NCBI GenBank assembly: GCA_016699575.1
Contig: CP064979.1
Span: 1,178,001-1,242,000, forward strand
Source: Flavobacteriales bacterium
GTDB taxonomy: Bacteria; Bacteroidota; Bacteroidia; Flavobacteriales_F; PHOS-HE28
Direction of reading: 5' to 3'
DNA length: 64,000 nucleotides
Shown: positions 1 to 8,761 of the stretch, piece after piece
Layout: each line of letters starts with the position of its first letter
How positions within the stretch are numbered: position 1 is the stretch's first letter
Notes under the pieces: model-generated
The model's database searches: none
Told to the model about the DNA's origin: nothing
What the model saw: the letters and a program-made list of their open reading frames with translations, nothing else
Translations under genes and position numbers: made by a program

Positions 1-2
1 TC

Positions 3-1325
3 TTGTCAGAGCCCATCGGAAATGGATGGTCGTACAACAACAATGGACCTGGGGGAAAGTTCAAGGTCCAACTTCCCTGGCCCAACGCCACACGCGTCAC
101 CATTGATGCCGGCCACCGCACCTTGGACATCGACCACCGCAACAACACCGTACGCAGCAAAGGCATCCTGCGCAGTTGGACGCCTGTGCGGTTGAAGTGG
201 CTGGCGGGAATTGAGCACCCCGAGAAGCGGACCTTGTACTGGACGCCGATCATTGCAGGCACCGTGCACGACGGCTTCCAGGCAGGCCTAGCACTGTACA
301 ATACAGTCTTCCCCAGCCAGCGCACGGAGTTCGTGTTCGCGCCACTTTATGCCACCGGGAGCCAGCGCATGGTGGGTGGAGGCCGCATCGAGCACCACTT
401 CGATCGGCTGCGCAGCAGTTGGTTCCGCAACATCCATGTGGGCGTCAGTGGGCGCACGGCCAGCCTGCGCGAAACGGACAACCTCGACATCTGGTACGAG
501 AAGGCCAGCCCGAGCATCCGGTTCGACATCAAGCGACCGTTGGCCAAGCCCACGCAGCACAGTTTCGGTGGGCGTGTGGTGTACATCCGTCGTAGCTACA
601 AGACCACCTCGGAGAAAGTTCCCAGCTCCTACCTGCTGCGCGATGACCAGTGGATCAGCGAACTGGGCTACGATGGGAAGTACCTGCATCCCCTCGGCCC
701 AGCTACATGGAACGCCACGCTCACCCAAGGTGACGAATGGCTCCGCGCTTCCGTGGAAGTCAAGAAGGCCTTCGTGTACGACAAGCGCAAGCACAGTGTG
801 CGGCTGCGGTTGTTCGCGGGATCATTCCTCGGCACGCCAGCACGCTTGCAGGCAGGCGAAGCATGGCGTTTGAGCTGGAACGCGGACGACCCGTTCCTCG
901 ACCGTGCGTTCATCGGCAGGAGCGCTGATGCTGGGCTCTGGGCCAATCAGTTCAGCAAGGACCAAGGCGCTTTCAAGACAGGTTTCCGCCAAGGTGGATC
1001 CGCCTCCTACATCGGTGCGGTGAACTTCGAGCTCGATCTGCCGGTGCGCTTCCCGATCGCGGTGTTCGCCAGTGCGGGCGTGGTGCCCGTGACAACGATC
1101 GCCAACGATGGCACGCGCAACGAAAAAGGCGAGCTGCTGTACGAGGCCGGCATCGGCCTGCCGCTGTGGAAGGACATGATCGAGGTCTGGATGCCGTTAG
1201 TTTGGTCGAGCAACATCAGCGATGAGCTGGAGTTCCGCGATGTGCCGGTGGTGGAGCGCATCCGTTTCGTTCTGGCCTTGGAGAAGATGGACCCCACCCG
1301 CATCGTGCGCAACTTGCGGCCCTGA
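3..1325 (+). CDS. C-terminal part of a large M1-type metallopeptidase (5' truncated by window edge)
   Basis: The reading frame is already open at the first base, so the TTG at position 3 is not a credible start and the gene begins outside the window. The visible 440 residues contain no zinc-binding HExxH motif. They are rich in alternating aromatic and polar strands, such as those around RTLYWTPIIAG and TEFVFAPLYATGSQ, and end in RFVLALEKMDPTR. Large Bacteroidota M1-family peptidases of about 1000 residues carry a similar barrel-like C-terminal region after the catalytic part, and the assignment rests on that resemblance. The stop codon overlaps the lpxH start by one base (TGATG), so the two are probably cotranscribed. 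An unrelated outer-membrane barrel protein remains possible. Confidence 0.6.
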   Translation: MSEPIGNGWSYNNNGPGGKFKVQLPWPNATRVTIDAGHRTLDIDHRNNTVRSKGILRSWTPVRLKWLAGIEHPEKRTLYWTPIIAGTVHDGFQAGLALYNTVFPSQRTEFVFAPLYATGSQRMVGGGRIEHHFDRLRSSWFRNIHVGVSGRTASLRETDNLDIWYEKASPSIRFDIKRPLAKPTQHSFGGRVVYIRRSYKTTSEKVPSSYLLRDDQWISELGYDGKYLHPLGPATWNATLTQGDEWLRASVEVKKAFVYDKRKHSVRLRLFAGSFLGTPARLQAGEAWRLSWNADDPFLDRAFIGRSADAGLWANQFSKDQGAFKTGFRQGGSASYIGAVNFELDLPVRFPIAVFASAGVVPVTTIANDGTRNEKGELLYEAGIGLPLWKDMIEVWMPLVWSSNISDELEFRDVPVVERIRFVLALEKMDPTRIVRNLRP

Positions 1326-2119
1326 TGAACGCCGCTCGCATCGTCTTCCTGTCCGATTTCCACTTGGGCGTGCCCAACGCCATGGACAGCCTGGCGCGCG
1401 AGCACCGCATCGTGAAGTTCCTCGATGAGGCGGCGAAGGACGCCACCGAGATCCACATCCTGGGGGATGTCTTCGATATGTGGTTCGAGTGGCGCAAGGC
1501 CGTTCCGCGGGGCCACGTGCGCTTGCTGGGCAAATTGGCCGAGATCACGGACCGCGGTCTTCCCGTGCACCTGTACACCGGCAACCACGACATGTGGACC
1601 TTCGGCTACCTGGCCGAGGAGTGCGGCCTCATCGTTCATCATGCACCGGTGACGCGTGAGTGGAACGGCATGAAGTTCCTGATCGGTCACGGCGATGGCC
1701 TCGGCCCCGGCGACCATGGCTACAAGTTCATCAAGCGGGTGTTCCGCAGTCCCGTCAGCCAATGGCTCTTCGCGCGGCTGCATCCCAACTTGGCCCTGGG
1801 CATTGCGGAGTTCTGGAGCGGCCGCAGCCGAAAGAAAAGCTACGATAACGACCGCAAGTTCCTCGGTGAGGCGAACGAGTGGCTGGCCATCCACTGCCGG
1901 GAGGTGCTGCAACGCGAACACTTCGACTTCTTCGTGTTCGGCCACCGGCACCTGCCCATGGACCTGCAGGTTGGTGAGCGTTCGCGTTACGTCAACCTCG
2001 GTGATTGGATCACGCGCTTCACGTACGCCGTGTTCGATGAGCACGGCATGCGGCTCATCGCGCGGGTGGGCGATGGTCCGTTGAGCGCGGATGTGCCCGC
2101 GCCGAGAGTGCCGGAGTAG
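1325..2119 (+). CDS. lpxH: UDP-2,3-diacylglucosamine diphosphatase LpxH
   Basis: This calcineurin-like metallophosphoesterase hydrolyses UDP-2,3-diacylglucosamine to lipid X, the fourth step of lipid A synthesis, at the cytoplasmic face of the inner membrane. The metal-site signatures appear in order: SDFHLG (D11, H13), LGDVFDMW (D48), TGNHDMW near residue 83, GHGDGLGPGD near 123 and FGHRHLP near 217. The GHGDGLGPGD and RSRKKSY segments are typical of the LpxH branch as opposed to generic phosphoesterases. The length of 264 residues fits the family. Its ATG overlaps the stop of the upstream peptidase-like gene, so translation is likely coupled. It converges on gap with only about 15 bases between the stops. 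About 15 residues at the C-terminus (PLSADVPAPRVPE) look like an unstructured tail. Confidence 0.93.
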   Translation: MNAARIVFLSDFHLGVPNAMDSLAREHRIVKFLDEAAKDATEIHILGDVFDMWFEWRKAVPRGHVRLLGKLAEITDRGLPVHLYTGNHDMWTFGYLAEECGLIVHHAPVTREWNGMKFLIGHGDGLGPGDHGYKFIKRVFRSPVSQWLFARLHPNLALGIAEFWSGRSRKKSYDNDRKFLGEANEWLAIHCREVLQREHFDFFVFGHRHLPMDLQVGERSRYVNLGDWITRFTYAVFDEHGMRLIARVGDGPLSADVPAPRVPE

Positions 2120-2134
2120 CAGCCGGCGCGCTCG

Positions 2135-3136
2135 TCAGCTCTTCCCCGCCATCAACTTCACAAGGTCCACCAAGCGATTGCTGTAGCCCCATTCGTTGTC
2201 GTACCAACCCACCACCTTCACGTGGCCACCCACTACGCTGGTGAGGCCCGCATCGAAAATGCAGCTGTGCGGATCGCCGACGATGTCGATGCTCACGATC
2301 GGGTCCTCGGTGTAACGGAGGATGTTCCTCCACCGGCCCTCGGCCAACTGCTTGAAGTGCGCGTTGATTGCCTCCACGCTCACGGGCTTGCGGACCAGAC
2401 AGGTGATGTCGGTGAGCGACCCGTCCGGAACCGGGACACGGATGCCGCAGCCGCCCATTCTTCCTTCGAGGTGGGGGAACACACGCGTGATGGCCTTTGC
2501 CGCGCCTGTGGTCGTGGGGACGATGCTCACCGCAGCTGCTCGCGCCCGTCGCAGGTCCTCGTGCGGTGCATCGTGCAAACGCTGATCGCCGGTGTAGCTG
2601 TGAACAGTGGTCACATAGCCGCTCTCGATGCCGCAGAGTTCATCCAGCGCTTGGATCATGGGCGCGGCGTTGTTCGTGGTGCAGCTCGCGTTGCTTATCA
2701 CGCGCTCTGTCCCCGTTAAGGAATGCTCGTTCACGCCCAGCACCACAGTGGGCGTGTCATCGCTGGCGGGAGCGCTAAGGATCACGCGGCCTGCACCGGC
2801 ATCCAGATGCGCCTGAGCCTTGTCCGCTGAGCGGAACCGCCCCGTTGCTTCAATGACGAAATCGATGCCCAGGGCCTTCCACGGAAGTCGGGCGGGATCG
2901 GCCTCGGAGCAAGCCCTGATGCGCTTGCCCCCCAGCACCAAGTGCTGCTCATCGTGCTCAACAGTGCCTTTGAAGACACCGTGCACGCTATCGTATTTGA
3001 ACAGGTGCGCAAGCGTGCGGTTGTCCGTGATGTCGTTGATCGCGACGAGTTCAATGTCGTTCCGCTCCAACAGGATACGGGTGGTCATACGGCCGATGCG
3101 GCCGAATCCGTTGATCGCTACGCGGGGTGCTGCCAT
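2135..3136 (-). CDS. gap: Type I glyceraldehyde-3-phosphate dehydrogenase
   Basis: This enzyme oxidises glyceraldehyde 3-phosphate to 1,3-bisphosphoglycerate in glycolysis, or runs the reverse step in gluconeogenesis, in the cytoplasm. The N-terminal Rossmann motif INGFGRIGR and the catalytic signature SNASCTTNNAAP, with the active-site cysteine near residue 152, are intact. The C-terminal WYDNEWGYSNRLVDL, which is nearly invariant in the family, is also present. At 333 residues the length is standard. The ATG at 3136 gives the normal family N-terminus, MAAPRVAINGF. The gene stands alone: lpxH converges on it and the upstream T9SS gene has its own terminator. The cofactor (NAD or NADP) was not decided from sequence. 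Confidence 0.96.
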   Translation of the reverse strand: MAAPRVAINGFGRIGRMTTRILLERNDIELVAINDITDNRTLAHLFKYDSVHGVFKGTVEHDEQHLVLGGKRIRACSEADPARLPWKALGIDFVIEATGRFRSADKAQAHLDAGAGRVILSAPASDDTPTVVLGVNEHSLTGTERVISNASCTTNNAAPMIQALDELCGIESGYVTTVHSYTGDQRLHDAPHEDLRRARAAAVSIVPTTTGAAKAITRVFPHLEGRMGGCGIRVPVPDGSLTDITCLVRKPVSVEAINAHFKQLAEGRWRNILRYTEDPIVSIDIVGDPHSCIFDAGLTSVVGGHVKVVGWYDNEWGYSNRLVDLVKLMAGKS

Positions 3137-3182
3137 GGGTTGCTCAGATGACTTGTCGCGGGTGCAAAGGACTGAAAAGAAG

Positions 3183-3212
3183 AAGCCCCTTCCGCAACAA
3201 CGGAAGGGGCTT
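3183..3212 (-). terminator. Rho-independent terminator of the T9SS propeller gene
   Basis: A perfect 12-base inverted repeat (AAGCCCCTTCCG / CGGAAGGGGCTT) surrounds a six-base loop. On the minus strand it is followed by CTTCTTTTC. It lies about 20 bases past the stop of the 3231-6179 gene and upstream of gap, so it should separate the two transcripts. Confidence 0.88.
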
Positions 3213-3230
3213 CCACAGGGATCACAACGC

Positions 3231-6179
3231 TCAGCGGTTCACCACCAAACGACCAGTGCGTGAGGACCCGTCGATGCGGACATCAACAACATAAGTGCCG
3301 TTGCGCAGGTCGCCCACGTTGATGTTCATGCGCTGCTTGCCCGGGGCCAGGCGCTGCTGAGGTACCGTGCGCACAACACGACCGTTCAGATCGTAAACCG
3401 TGGCAACCACCTGGCTCGTAGCACGCACTTCGAAGGCCACGGTCGCTATGTCACTTGCCGGGTTGGGGAACACCAGCAGGTTGCTGGCCGCATTGGCCGA
3501 GCTCTGTCCGGCTGTCGGCGGCACCACGCCCAAGAGCGTCTCGCTCTTGAAGAAGCCGCGACCGTGCGTGGCCAAGTAAACCACACCCGGGTTCTCCACG
3601 AAATCAGCTCCCATCGGATGGGTTTGCCAGTTCCAGGTCTGCTGTCGCACTTGGAAGGTGGGCACCAGTTCCATGCCCGCGTTCTCAAAGGCCCAGTTGT
3701 CTCCGCCATCCTCGCTCACCATCACACCGAACTCGGTGCCCACCACGAAGAGGTCCGCGGAGGACGAATGGATGATGCCGTCGTAAACGGGCATACCGAC
3801 CAGATCGGCCGGGATGTTGTTCCAGACGTTGATGGTGGTAGGCGCGGGTTGGTAAGCGTCCGTGCTGAGACGCACCTTGGAGGTGCCCCCGTATTCTCCT
3901 AGCGTGATCAGCAGGCGGTTGTTGTCGTTCGGGTCGGCACACAAACCGGTAATGGCCGCGCTGCCGTTATACACTTGGATGGGTGCCGACAACACACGGG
4001 TAGCGCTCGCTACATCGGCTGCCGCACTATCGTAGGCTTGGTCAAAGCCCTGCACCTTGTACACGTCACCCTCGCTGGTGCCCCAGAACAGGATATCTCC
4101 GTTGGCGCTCCACTCCAGCACGTTCACGTTGCCGCTGGCATTGGCCGCAACTTTCCACCATTCAACGTTGCCCGCGAAGCTCGTGGCATCGCGCGTTACC
4201 CAAATGCCGTCCGTGCCGGAAAAACCGACAGCGAACAAGGACTCCACACGGTCAGGTAGCTGAATGAGGTAGTTCACGGTATCACCTATCTGGTAAACCG
4301 TGTTGGCGGTCGTTCCGTCCGGGAAACCATCCAGCGACCAAGTGGTTGCGGGCAGCGGCACGGCCGGCATCTTCTTGCTGAAGATCTGCGGGAACGGATC
4401 ACCCAGGGTGTCACCAACAGTGAAGTCATTGTCTTCCACGATCCACTCAACCGCGAAGAGGCCGGAGTCCGGGCTATTGAGGTCATTAGCATCCTCGAAG
4501 AGACGCATGTTGGTGTAGAAATCGCCCAAACCGTTCCCGGTGATATCACCGGGCTCGCCCAAAGCCAAGATGCGGGAATTGTAGAAGTCCCCGAACACCC
4601 CACCAGCGTTGTTGCTGCGGAATACAGCACCAGCGTAAATGGAGGCCATCATGACGTTCGGGTCCAACTGGCTGATCTCACAATCGAAACCATCACCGCC
4701 GCTCACTTCAATGGCGCGGCGCGGGTCGTTCGCTGCAGCGAACGAGATGTACTGGGTGCCGTTGTCCTGTGTTCCGCCCATGACACGGCCTTTCGGGTCA
4801 TGCGTTCCGCTGTAGAACTGCGTGACGTTGTAGTCCTTGTTGGAAGCGAGCCAAGCGAAGTTCCCACCAGAGCCGAACGACTTGTATACACCACCATCGC
4901 AACCGACGTAGAGCGTGGTTCCATCCGGCGACCAGGTCAGTTCATGCACATCGGCATGAACGCATACGAAGCAGCCCGGGAAATCCTGGGCGATGGCCAC
5001 TTGCTCCGGTTGGGCGTTCAGGGCGGTTTTCCACAGCGAAACGCCACCCACGAAGATCTCCTCCTTGTTCTGCGGGTTAACCGTGATCACGATGTCGTAG
5101 TTCCCCTGGGTGTTGTCCCCGAAAATGTCCAGCGCCGGTGCGTCGGTACCGCTGGGCCAGATCTGATCCCAAACCTGACCTCCATCCGTGCTGTAGAAAC
5201 CACCACGCATTGCACCACCGCCTGTGGCGATAAGCGCATACATGTAGTTCACGTCCTGTGGGCTGATGGCGAATTCGACCCGCCCGATCCCGCTGGTCGG
5301 CAGGCCATCGTTGGCCGCGATCTGGTCAAATGAGTTTCCGCCGTTGACACTTACCCAGTTCTGTGTGCCGGTCCTGAGAAGGATGCCGACATCACCGCTT
5401 TCATCTTTCACGACCTCCAGTGACTGGCAGAAGCTCGAAGAAGTGATCCCGGGAACCGTCGAAAACGTATTGGCCGACTCATCGTAGATCCGGGGCCCGT
5501 TGTTGGTCGCCACCCACAGTTTGTTCGCATCGTTCGGATCAGCAATGATCTTGTTCGTGATGGCCCAATCAGCGCCACCGTTCCAGTTGGTCGGCGGACC
5601 AGTGACCAGTTCGAAGCTTGCGCCACCGTCGTTCGAACGGTAGATACCGTGGCCGATGAAACCACTGCCGCCGCTTCCACCTGCGCCTTCCGCACTGTTG
5701 CCCGTGGCCACGTAGATCTTGCCGCTGTTCGTCACCGCAATGGAGCTGATGATGAGGCTCTCGCTCAACCCGCTCACACGCTGCCATGTGTTGGCGGCGT
5801 CCTCGCTTTTCCAAAGGCCACCGCTCACACCACCGGCCCACACCGTGTTCGGTGCGTCGGGATGGATGCAGATGGTGCGCGTACGACCACCCACATTGTT
5901 CGGCCCGATATTATCCCACTGGAAGCCGACCGCCTTCGCCTGCATAGCTGCGTATTGACGAGCGGCAGCGTACGCTTTGATGTAGTCTTCGGCCTCCACC
6001 TGGCCGGTCACGGAGTTCTTCCGGATCATTGCCAAGTACTCCTGCATGCCTTTGGCGCTGGCGGCCGGGTCCTTGGCTGACCGGGCTTCATAGGCCGTTT
6101 GCCCGCTGTTCACCCACGATGTGAGCGCAACAGCTGAAACAGTGGAGATGCCTAGTATGAGGGGTAACGTCCGTTTCAT
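3231..6179 (-). CDS. Secreted T9SS cargo with sialidase/VPS10-like beta-propeller repeats and type A C-terminal domain
   Basis: This 982-residue exported protein has an N-terminal signal segment (MKRTLPLILGISTVSAVALTSW). The body carries repeated propeller-blade motifs with Asp-box-like elements: GGLWKSEDAANTW, GIYRSNDGGASF, GGFYSTDGGQVWDQ, GGVYKSFGSGG and GVMVSEDGGDNW. This is the architecture of VPS10/BNR sialidase-like proteins that Bacteroidota secrete. The last 80 or so residues begin LLVFPNPASD and end SRTGRLVVNR, a type A T9SS sorting domain that is cleaved on export and can lead to surface attachment. No catalytic sialidase arginine triad was traced, so an enzymatic role is not claimed. 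The gene is monocistronic, with a promoter-like TACTTTCG 26 bases upstream and a strong terminator downstream. Confidence 0.85.
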   Translation of the reverse strand: MKRTLPLILGISTVSAVALTSWVNSGQTAYEARSAKDPAASAKGMQEYLAMIRKNSVTGQVEAEDYIKAYAAARQYAAMQAKAVGFQWDNIGPNNVGGRTRTICIHPDAPNTVWAGGVSGGLWKSEDAANTWQRVSGLSESLIISSIAVTNSGKIYVATGNSAEGAGGSGGSGFIGHGIYRSNDGGASFELVTGPPTNWNGGADWAITNKIIADPNDANKLWVATNNGPRIYDESANTFSTVPGITSSSFCQSLEVVKDESGDVGILLRTGTQNWVSVNGGNSFDQIAANDGLPTSGIGRVEFAISPQDVNYMYALIATGGGAMRGGFYSTDGGQVWDQIWPSGTDAPALDIFGDNTQGNYDIVITVNPQNKEEIFVGGVSLWKTALNAQPEQVAIAQDFPGCFVCVHADVHELTWSPDGTTLYVGCDGGVYKSFGSGGNFAWLASNKDYNVTQFYSGTHDPKGRVMGGTQDNGTQYISFAAANDPRRAIEVSGGDGFDCEISQLDPNVMMASIYAGAVFRSNNAGGVFGDFYNSRILALGEPGDITGNGLGDFYTNMRLFEDANDLNSPDSGLFAVEWIVEDNDFTVGDTLGDPFPQIFSKKMPAVPLPATTWSLDGFPDGTTANTVYQIGDTVNYLIQLPDRVESLFAVGFSGTDGIWVTRDATSFAGNVEWWKVAANASGNVNVLEWSANGDILFWGTSEGDVYKVQGFDQAYDSAAADVASATRVLSAPIQVYNGSAAITGLCADPNDNNRLLITLGEYGGTSKVRLSTDAYQPAPTTINVWNNIPADLVGMPVYDGIIHSSSADLFVVGTEFGVMVSEDGGDNWAFENAGMELVPTFQVRQQTWNWQTHPMGADFVENPGVVYLATHGRGFFKSETLLGVVPPTAGQSSANAASNLLVFPNPASDIATVAFEVRATSQVVATVYDLNGRVVRTVPQQRLAPGKQRMNINVGDLRNGTYVVDVRIDGSSRTGRLVVNR

Positions 6180-6204
6180 GGTCTGGAAGGTCTTCGATGC
6201 GGGT

Positions 6205-6212
6205 CGAAAGTA
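6205..6212 (-). promoter_or_regulatory. -7 promoter element TACTTTCG upstream of the T9SS propeller gene
   Basis: On the minus strand the sequence reads TACTTTCG, close to the Bacteroidota -7 consensus TAnnTTTG, 25 bases before the ATG at 6179. A TTG lies 22 bases further upstream, a plausible -33 partner. Confidence 0.55.
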
Positions 6213-6314
6213 GGGTTGGCGGAGCAGGGGCCTTCAATCCCCGGGGCCGATCCGAAGCTGGCCCTATACAGGTCCGAGGCCACGGGTTGTCCCGGTTTGA
6301 AGGCGTGCAATATA

Positions 6315-7184
6315 TCAGAGGACGTGTTTCTCGGCGTGGTAGCTGCTGCGCACCAGCGGGCCGCTCTCCACGAACCGGAATCCCATGCTCTTGCCAAGCT
6401 CCTCATAGCGCTTGAACCGGTCGGGGTGAACGAACTCCTGGACACCCAGATGGGCCTTTGTCGGTTGCAAGTATTGCCCCAGGGTAACCACGTCCACGCC
6501 CACGGAGCGCAGGTCCTCCATGGCTTCCACCACCTCTTGGTCCGTTTCGCCCAAACCGAGCATGATCCCGCTCTTGGTGCGCAATCCGGCGCGCTTGCTG
6601 CGCATGAGCACCTCCAGACTGCGATCGTACTTGGCCTGCACGCGCACTTTTCGGGTGAGCCGCCGCACTGTCTCGATGTTGTGGCTCAGCACATCGGGCT
6701 GGGCATCCAGCACCACCTGAAGGTTCTCCCACTTCCCTTGGAAGTCAGGGATGAGCGTCTCGAACTTGGTGGCCGGGCAGCGACGGCGGATGGCCCGGAT
6801 GGTGCGTGCCCAGATATCGGCACCACCATCGGCGAGGTCATCGCGGTCCACGCTGGTGATGACACAATGCTTCACCCCCATCAGCTCAACGCTGCGGGCC
6901 ACGCGGGCCGGCTCGAAGGGATCCACCGCTTCGGGGCGGCCGGTGGCCACGGAACAGAAGCCGCAGGACCGGGTACAGGTGTTGCCGAGGATCATGAACG
7001 TGGCCGTGCCGGCACCCCAGCACTCACCCATGTTGGGGCAGTTGCCGCTCTGGCAGATCGTGTGGAGCTTGTGCTCCCCAACGATGTCGCGCACCTTCCG
7101 GTAGTTCTCACCGGTGGGCAGTTTCACACGAAGCCAGTCGGGCTTCTTGGCCCGTGGCTCGGCAACCGGCACATGCTCGCTCAT
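6315..7184 (-). CDS. lipA: Lipoyl synthase
   Basis: LipA is a radical SAM enzyme that inserts two sulfur atoms into octanoyl groups bound to lipoyl domains of 2-oxoacid dehydrogenases and the glycine cleavage H protein. Both iron-sulfur clusters can be read from the sequence. The auxiliary cluster cysteines are C44, C49 and C55 (ICQSGNCPNMGEC), and the radical SAM triplet is C70, C74 and C77 in CTRSCGFC. The conserved serine in the C-terminal RSSYHAEK supplies the remaining auxiliary ligand. At 289 residues the length is normal. The ATG overlaps the stop of the upstream barrel gene by four bases, so the two are translationally coupled. That partnership has no obvious metabolic logic. Confidence 0.96.
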   Translation of the reverse strand: MSEHVPVAEPRAKKPDWLRVKLPTGENYRKVRDIVGEHKLHTICQSGNCPNMGECWGAGTATFMILGNTCTRSCGFCSVATGRPEAVDPFEPARVARSVELMGVKHCVITSVDRDDLADGGADIWARTIRAIRRRCPATKFETLIPDFQGKWENLQVVLDAQPDVLSHNIETVRRLTRKVRVQAKYDRSLEVLMRSKRAGLRTKSGIMLGLGETDQEVVEAMEDLRSVGVDVVTLGQYLQPTKAHLGVQEFVHPDRFKRYEELGKSMGFRFVESGPLVRSSYHAEKHVL

Positions 7185-7939
7185 CGGATCGTCTTCTTAC
7201 CGAACTGCAGCGAGGCGAAAAGCGTGATGAAGAACCGCTTGTTGTGCACATCGCCTTTCTCCGCCATCAGCGGCATCGGCTCAGCATAGGCATCAAGCGC
7301 GGCGCCGCATTCAATGGCCTTGATGGATACACCCGGGCTGGCATACTCGAAGTTGAACCCTGCCCTACCGAAGCCGCCAAAGTAGAACCGGCTCTCCTCC
7401 AAGCCACGGAACCAACTGGCCCGGCCATAGATGTTGTCCACGAAGTGCTTGTCCGGGTCGTACTGCTCAACCACAATGCTCTCGTACGGGACGTTCGTAG
7501 TGCCGATCTGCAGGTACACCGGCTTGATGAGCGCGATGCTCGGCCCAATGGCCCAGAACCAGTTCACTTCCACACCTCCCCGGCGCACCTTATCGCTGAC
7601 CTGTTGCTTGCGACCGTAGGTAGGCCTGATGGCCACCATGTGGTTGATCTTCCCGTAGTAGTAACCGCGCGAGTCTTCGTAGTACGGATTGAAGCTCTTC
7701 ACCTCCTTGGGATGCTTCATGCTCACGATCTCGATGCCCAAGGTGCGGCGCGTCTTGGCCGTGCGGTACTTGCCGTGCGTGAAATTCAAGCCCCAGCCAT
7801 CGCTGTGGATGATGGCCCCGAAGCTGATCTCCTTGCTGTAGAGCGTCCGTTGGTCATCGAAACTGGTTTGCTGCGCCAGCAAACCTGAATGCACCGCGCA
7901 GATCAGCGCGACCAACAGTGACCATTGCAACCTATCCAT
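7181..7939 (-). CDS. Uncharacterised outer-membrane barrel-like protein
   Basis: This 252-residue protein has a signal peptide (MDRLQWSLLVALICAVHSGLLAQ), so it is exported. The mature part consists of short amphipathic strands rich in Tyr, Phe and Gly (EISFGAIIHSDGWGLNFTHG, SRFYFGGFGRAGFNFEYA) and ends in an aromatic strand (FFITLFASLQFGKK), all consistent with a small outer-membrane barrel. No enzymatic motif is visible and the substrate or role is unknown. The final codons overlap the lipA start by four bases. A perfect Bacteroidota -7 element, TAGCTTTG, lies ten bases upstream of the ATG and would drive both genes. The conserved-looking Tyr-rich patch YYEDSRGYYYGK near residue 86 may help in family searches. 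Confidence 0.78.
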   Translation of the reverse strand: MDRLQWSLLVALICAVHSGLLAQQTSFDDQRTLYSKEISFGAIIHSDGWGLNFTHGKYRTAKTRRTLGIEIVSMKHPKEVKSFNPYYEDSRGYYYGKINHMVAIRPTYGRKQQVSDKVRRGGVEVNWFWAIGPSIALIKPVYLQIGTTNVPYESIVVEQYDPDKHFVDNIYGRASWFRGLEESRFYFGGFGRAGFNFEYASPGVSIKAIECGAALDAYAEPMPLMAEKGDVHNKRFFITLFASLQFGKKTIR

Positions 7940-7949
7940 GAGAGGACGC

Positions 7950-7957
7950 CAAAGCTA
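7950..7957 (-). promoter_or_regulatory. -7 promoter element TAGCTTTG for the barrel-lipA operon
   Basis: The minus strand reads TAGCTTTG, an exact match to TAnnTTTG, ending ten bases before the ATG at 7939. The leader would be very short. No clear TTG -33 element was found. Confidence 0.55.
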
Positions 7958-8028
7958 AGCAGCCTGTGAACGCAGGTGTTGAGCACCTTCGCACGCGGCG
8001 GCGGCATCAAGCAACCGCCATCCTTGGA

Positions 8029-8445
8029 ATGGACACCGCGAAAGTGAAATACCTCGGCGACCTGCGCTGCGAGGCCGTGCATGTGCGCAGCGGGCAACGG
8101 ATAGTGACGGATGCGCCGCCGGACAACCAAGGCCGTGGCGAAGCCTTCAGCCCGAGCGACCTGACGAGCACCTCGTTGGCTTGTTGTATGCTCACGATCA
8201 TGGGCATTGCCGCCCGCGACCGCGGCTGGGACCTTTCGGGGATGGAGGCACGGGTCGTTAAGCACATGGCCAGCGACCCCAGGCGGATCGCCAAAGTGGA
8301 AGTGCACTTCAGCTTGGACGGGAGCCAACTGGACGCCAAGGCACGCACCATCCTGGAGCGGGCAGCCCACACGTGCCCGGTAGCCCTCAGCCTGCGCGAG
8401 GACCTTGTGCAAGAGATCGTCTTTGACTGGCAGGGACGACCGTAA
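8029..8445 (+). CDS. OsmC/Ohr family peroxidase-like protein
   Basis: This 138-residue protein belongs to the OsmC family, thiol-dependent peroxidases that reduce organic hydroperoxides. Both redox cysteines are in their expected contexts: the first in TSTSLACCMLTIMG near residue 55 and the second in AHTCPVALSL near residue 118. The family signature EAFSPSDLTSTSLACC is clear. The reading frame extends upstream to a GTG at 7966, but the ATG at 8029 gives the family-like N-terminus MDTAKVKYLGDLRCEAVH, so it was chosen. The gene is divergent from the barrel-lipA operon. Which OsmC subgroup (OsmC, Ohr or YhfA-like) was not decided. Confidence 0.9.
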   Translation: MDTAKVKYLGDLRCEAVHVRSGQRIVTDAPPDNQGRGEAFSPSDLTSTSLACCMLTIMGIAARDRGWDLSGMEARVVKHMASDPRRIAKVEVHFSLDGSQLDAKARTILERAAHTCPVALSLREDLVQEIVFDWQGRP

Positions 8446-8451
8446 ACGCGA

Positions 8452-8473
8452 ATGCCCCGGAGTGCCGGGGCAT
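8452..8473. terminator. Convergent hairpin between the OsmC gene and the small lipoprotein gene
   Basis: A nine-base perfect stem (ATGCCCCGG / CCGGGGCAT) with a four-base loop sits between two converging genes. Neither side has a real T-run, so it may be a weak bidirectional terminator or an mRNA 3'-end stabiliser. Confidence 0.5.
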
Positions 8474-8494
8474 CATCGCGCTGGGGAGCAGCGG

Positions 8495-8620
8495 TTAGGC
8501 GCGTTCGGTGGGAACCTTGTGCACCTTGCCGTAGGCAGGGCAGCTCTGGTGCTTGTTGCAGCTTGTGAGCAACGCAGCGCCTGCTACGATCAGTGCTAGT
8601 ACGAAGAGCGTCTTTTTCAT
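8495..8620 (-). CDS. 41-residue lipoprotein with CPAYGKV motif
   Basis: The ATG at 8620 gives a 41-residue protein: MKK, a hydrophobic stretch and the lipobox LLTSC with the lipidated cysteine at position 21, leaving only about 20 residues after processing. The mature tail contains CPAYGKVHKVP. Small Bacteroidota lipoproteins with a Cys-Pro-x-Tyr motif of this kind occur, but I know of no established function. A longer frame from 8695 exists but would put 25 non-signal residues before the lipobox, so it was rejected. The only convincing upstream promoter-like element (8675-8682) is 55 bases before this ATG. Confidence 0.72.
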   Translation of the reverse strand: MKKTLFVLALIVAGAALLTSCNKHQSCPAYGKVHKVPTERA

Positions 8621-8674
8621 CGTTCGTCGGTTCGTGCCGAGTGGATCTTCCTTCACTGCCGCTCCGGCTGCGGC

Positions 8675-8682
8675 CAAAATTA
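8675..8682 (-). promoter_or_regulatory. -7 promoter element TAATTTTG of the small lipoprotein gene
   Basis: The minus strand reads TAATTTTG, an exact TAnnTTTG match, with a predicted leader of about 50 bases to the ATG at 8620. Confidence 0.5.
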
Positions 8683-8761
8683 TGCCTTCAACCATGCGCG
8701 CCCCGAAAAGGTTTCAACAAAGGGTTGGTGCATCTTTCGGGTCTGTGCGACAACCGCAGCC

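Noticed and set aside
3..1325. Complete gene starting at the TTG at position 3
   Set aside because: The frame is open to the window edge and the product starts mid-domain, so the gene is truncated by the window.
6216..7289. 357-residue plus-strand frame opposite lipA
   Set aside because: lipA has all its iron-sulfur cysteines, and the opposite frame shows no protein family.
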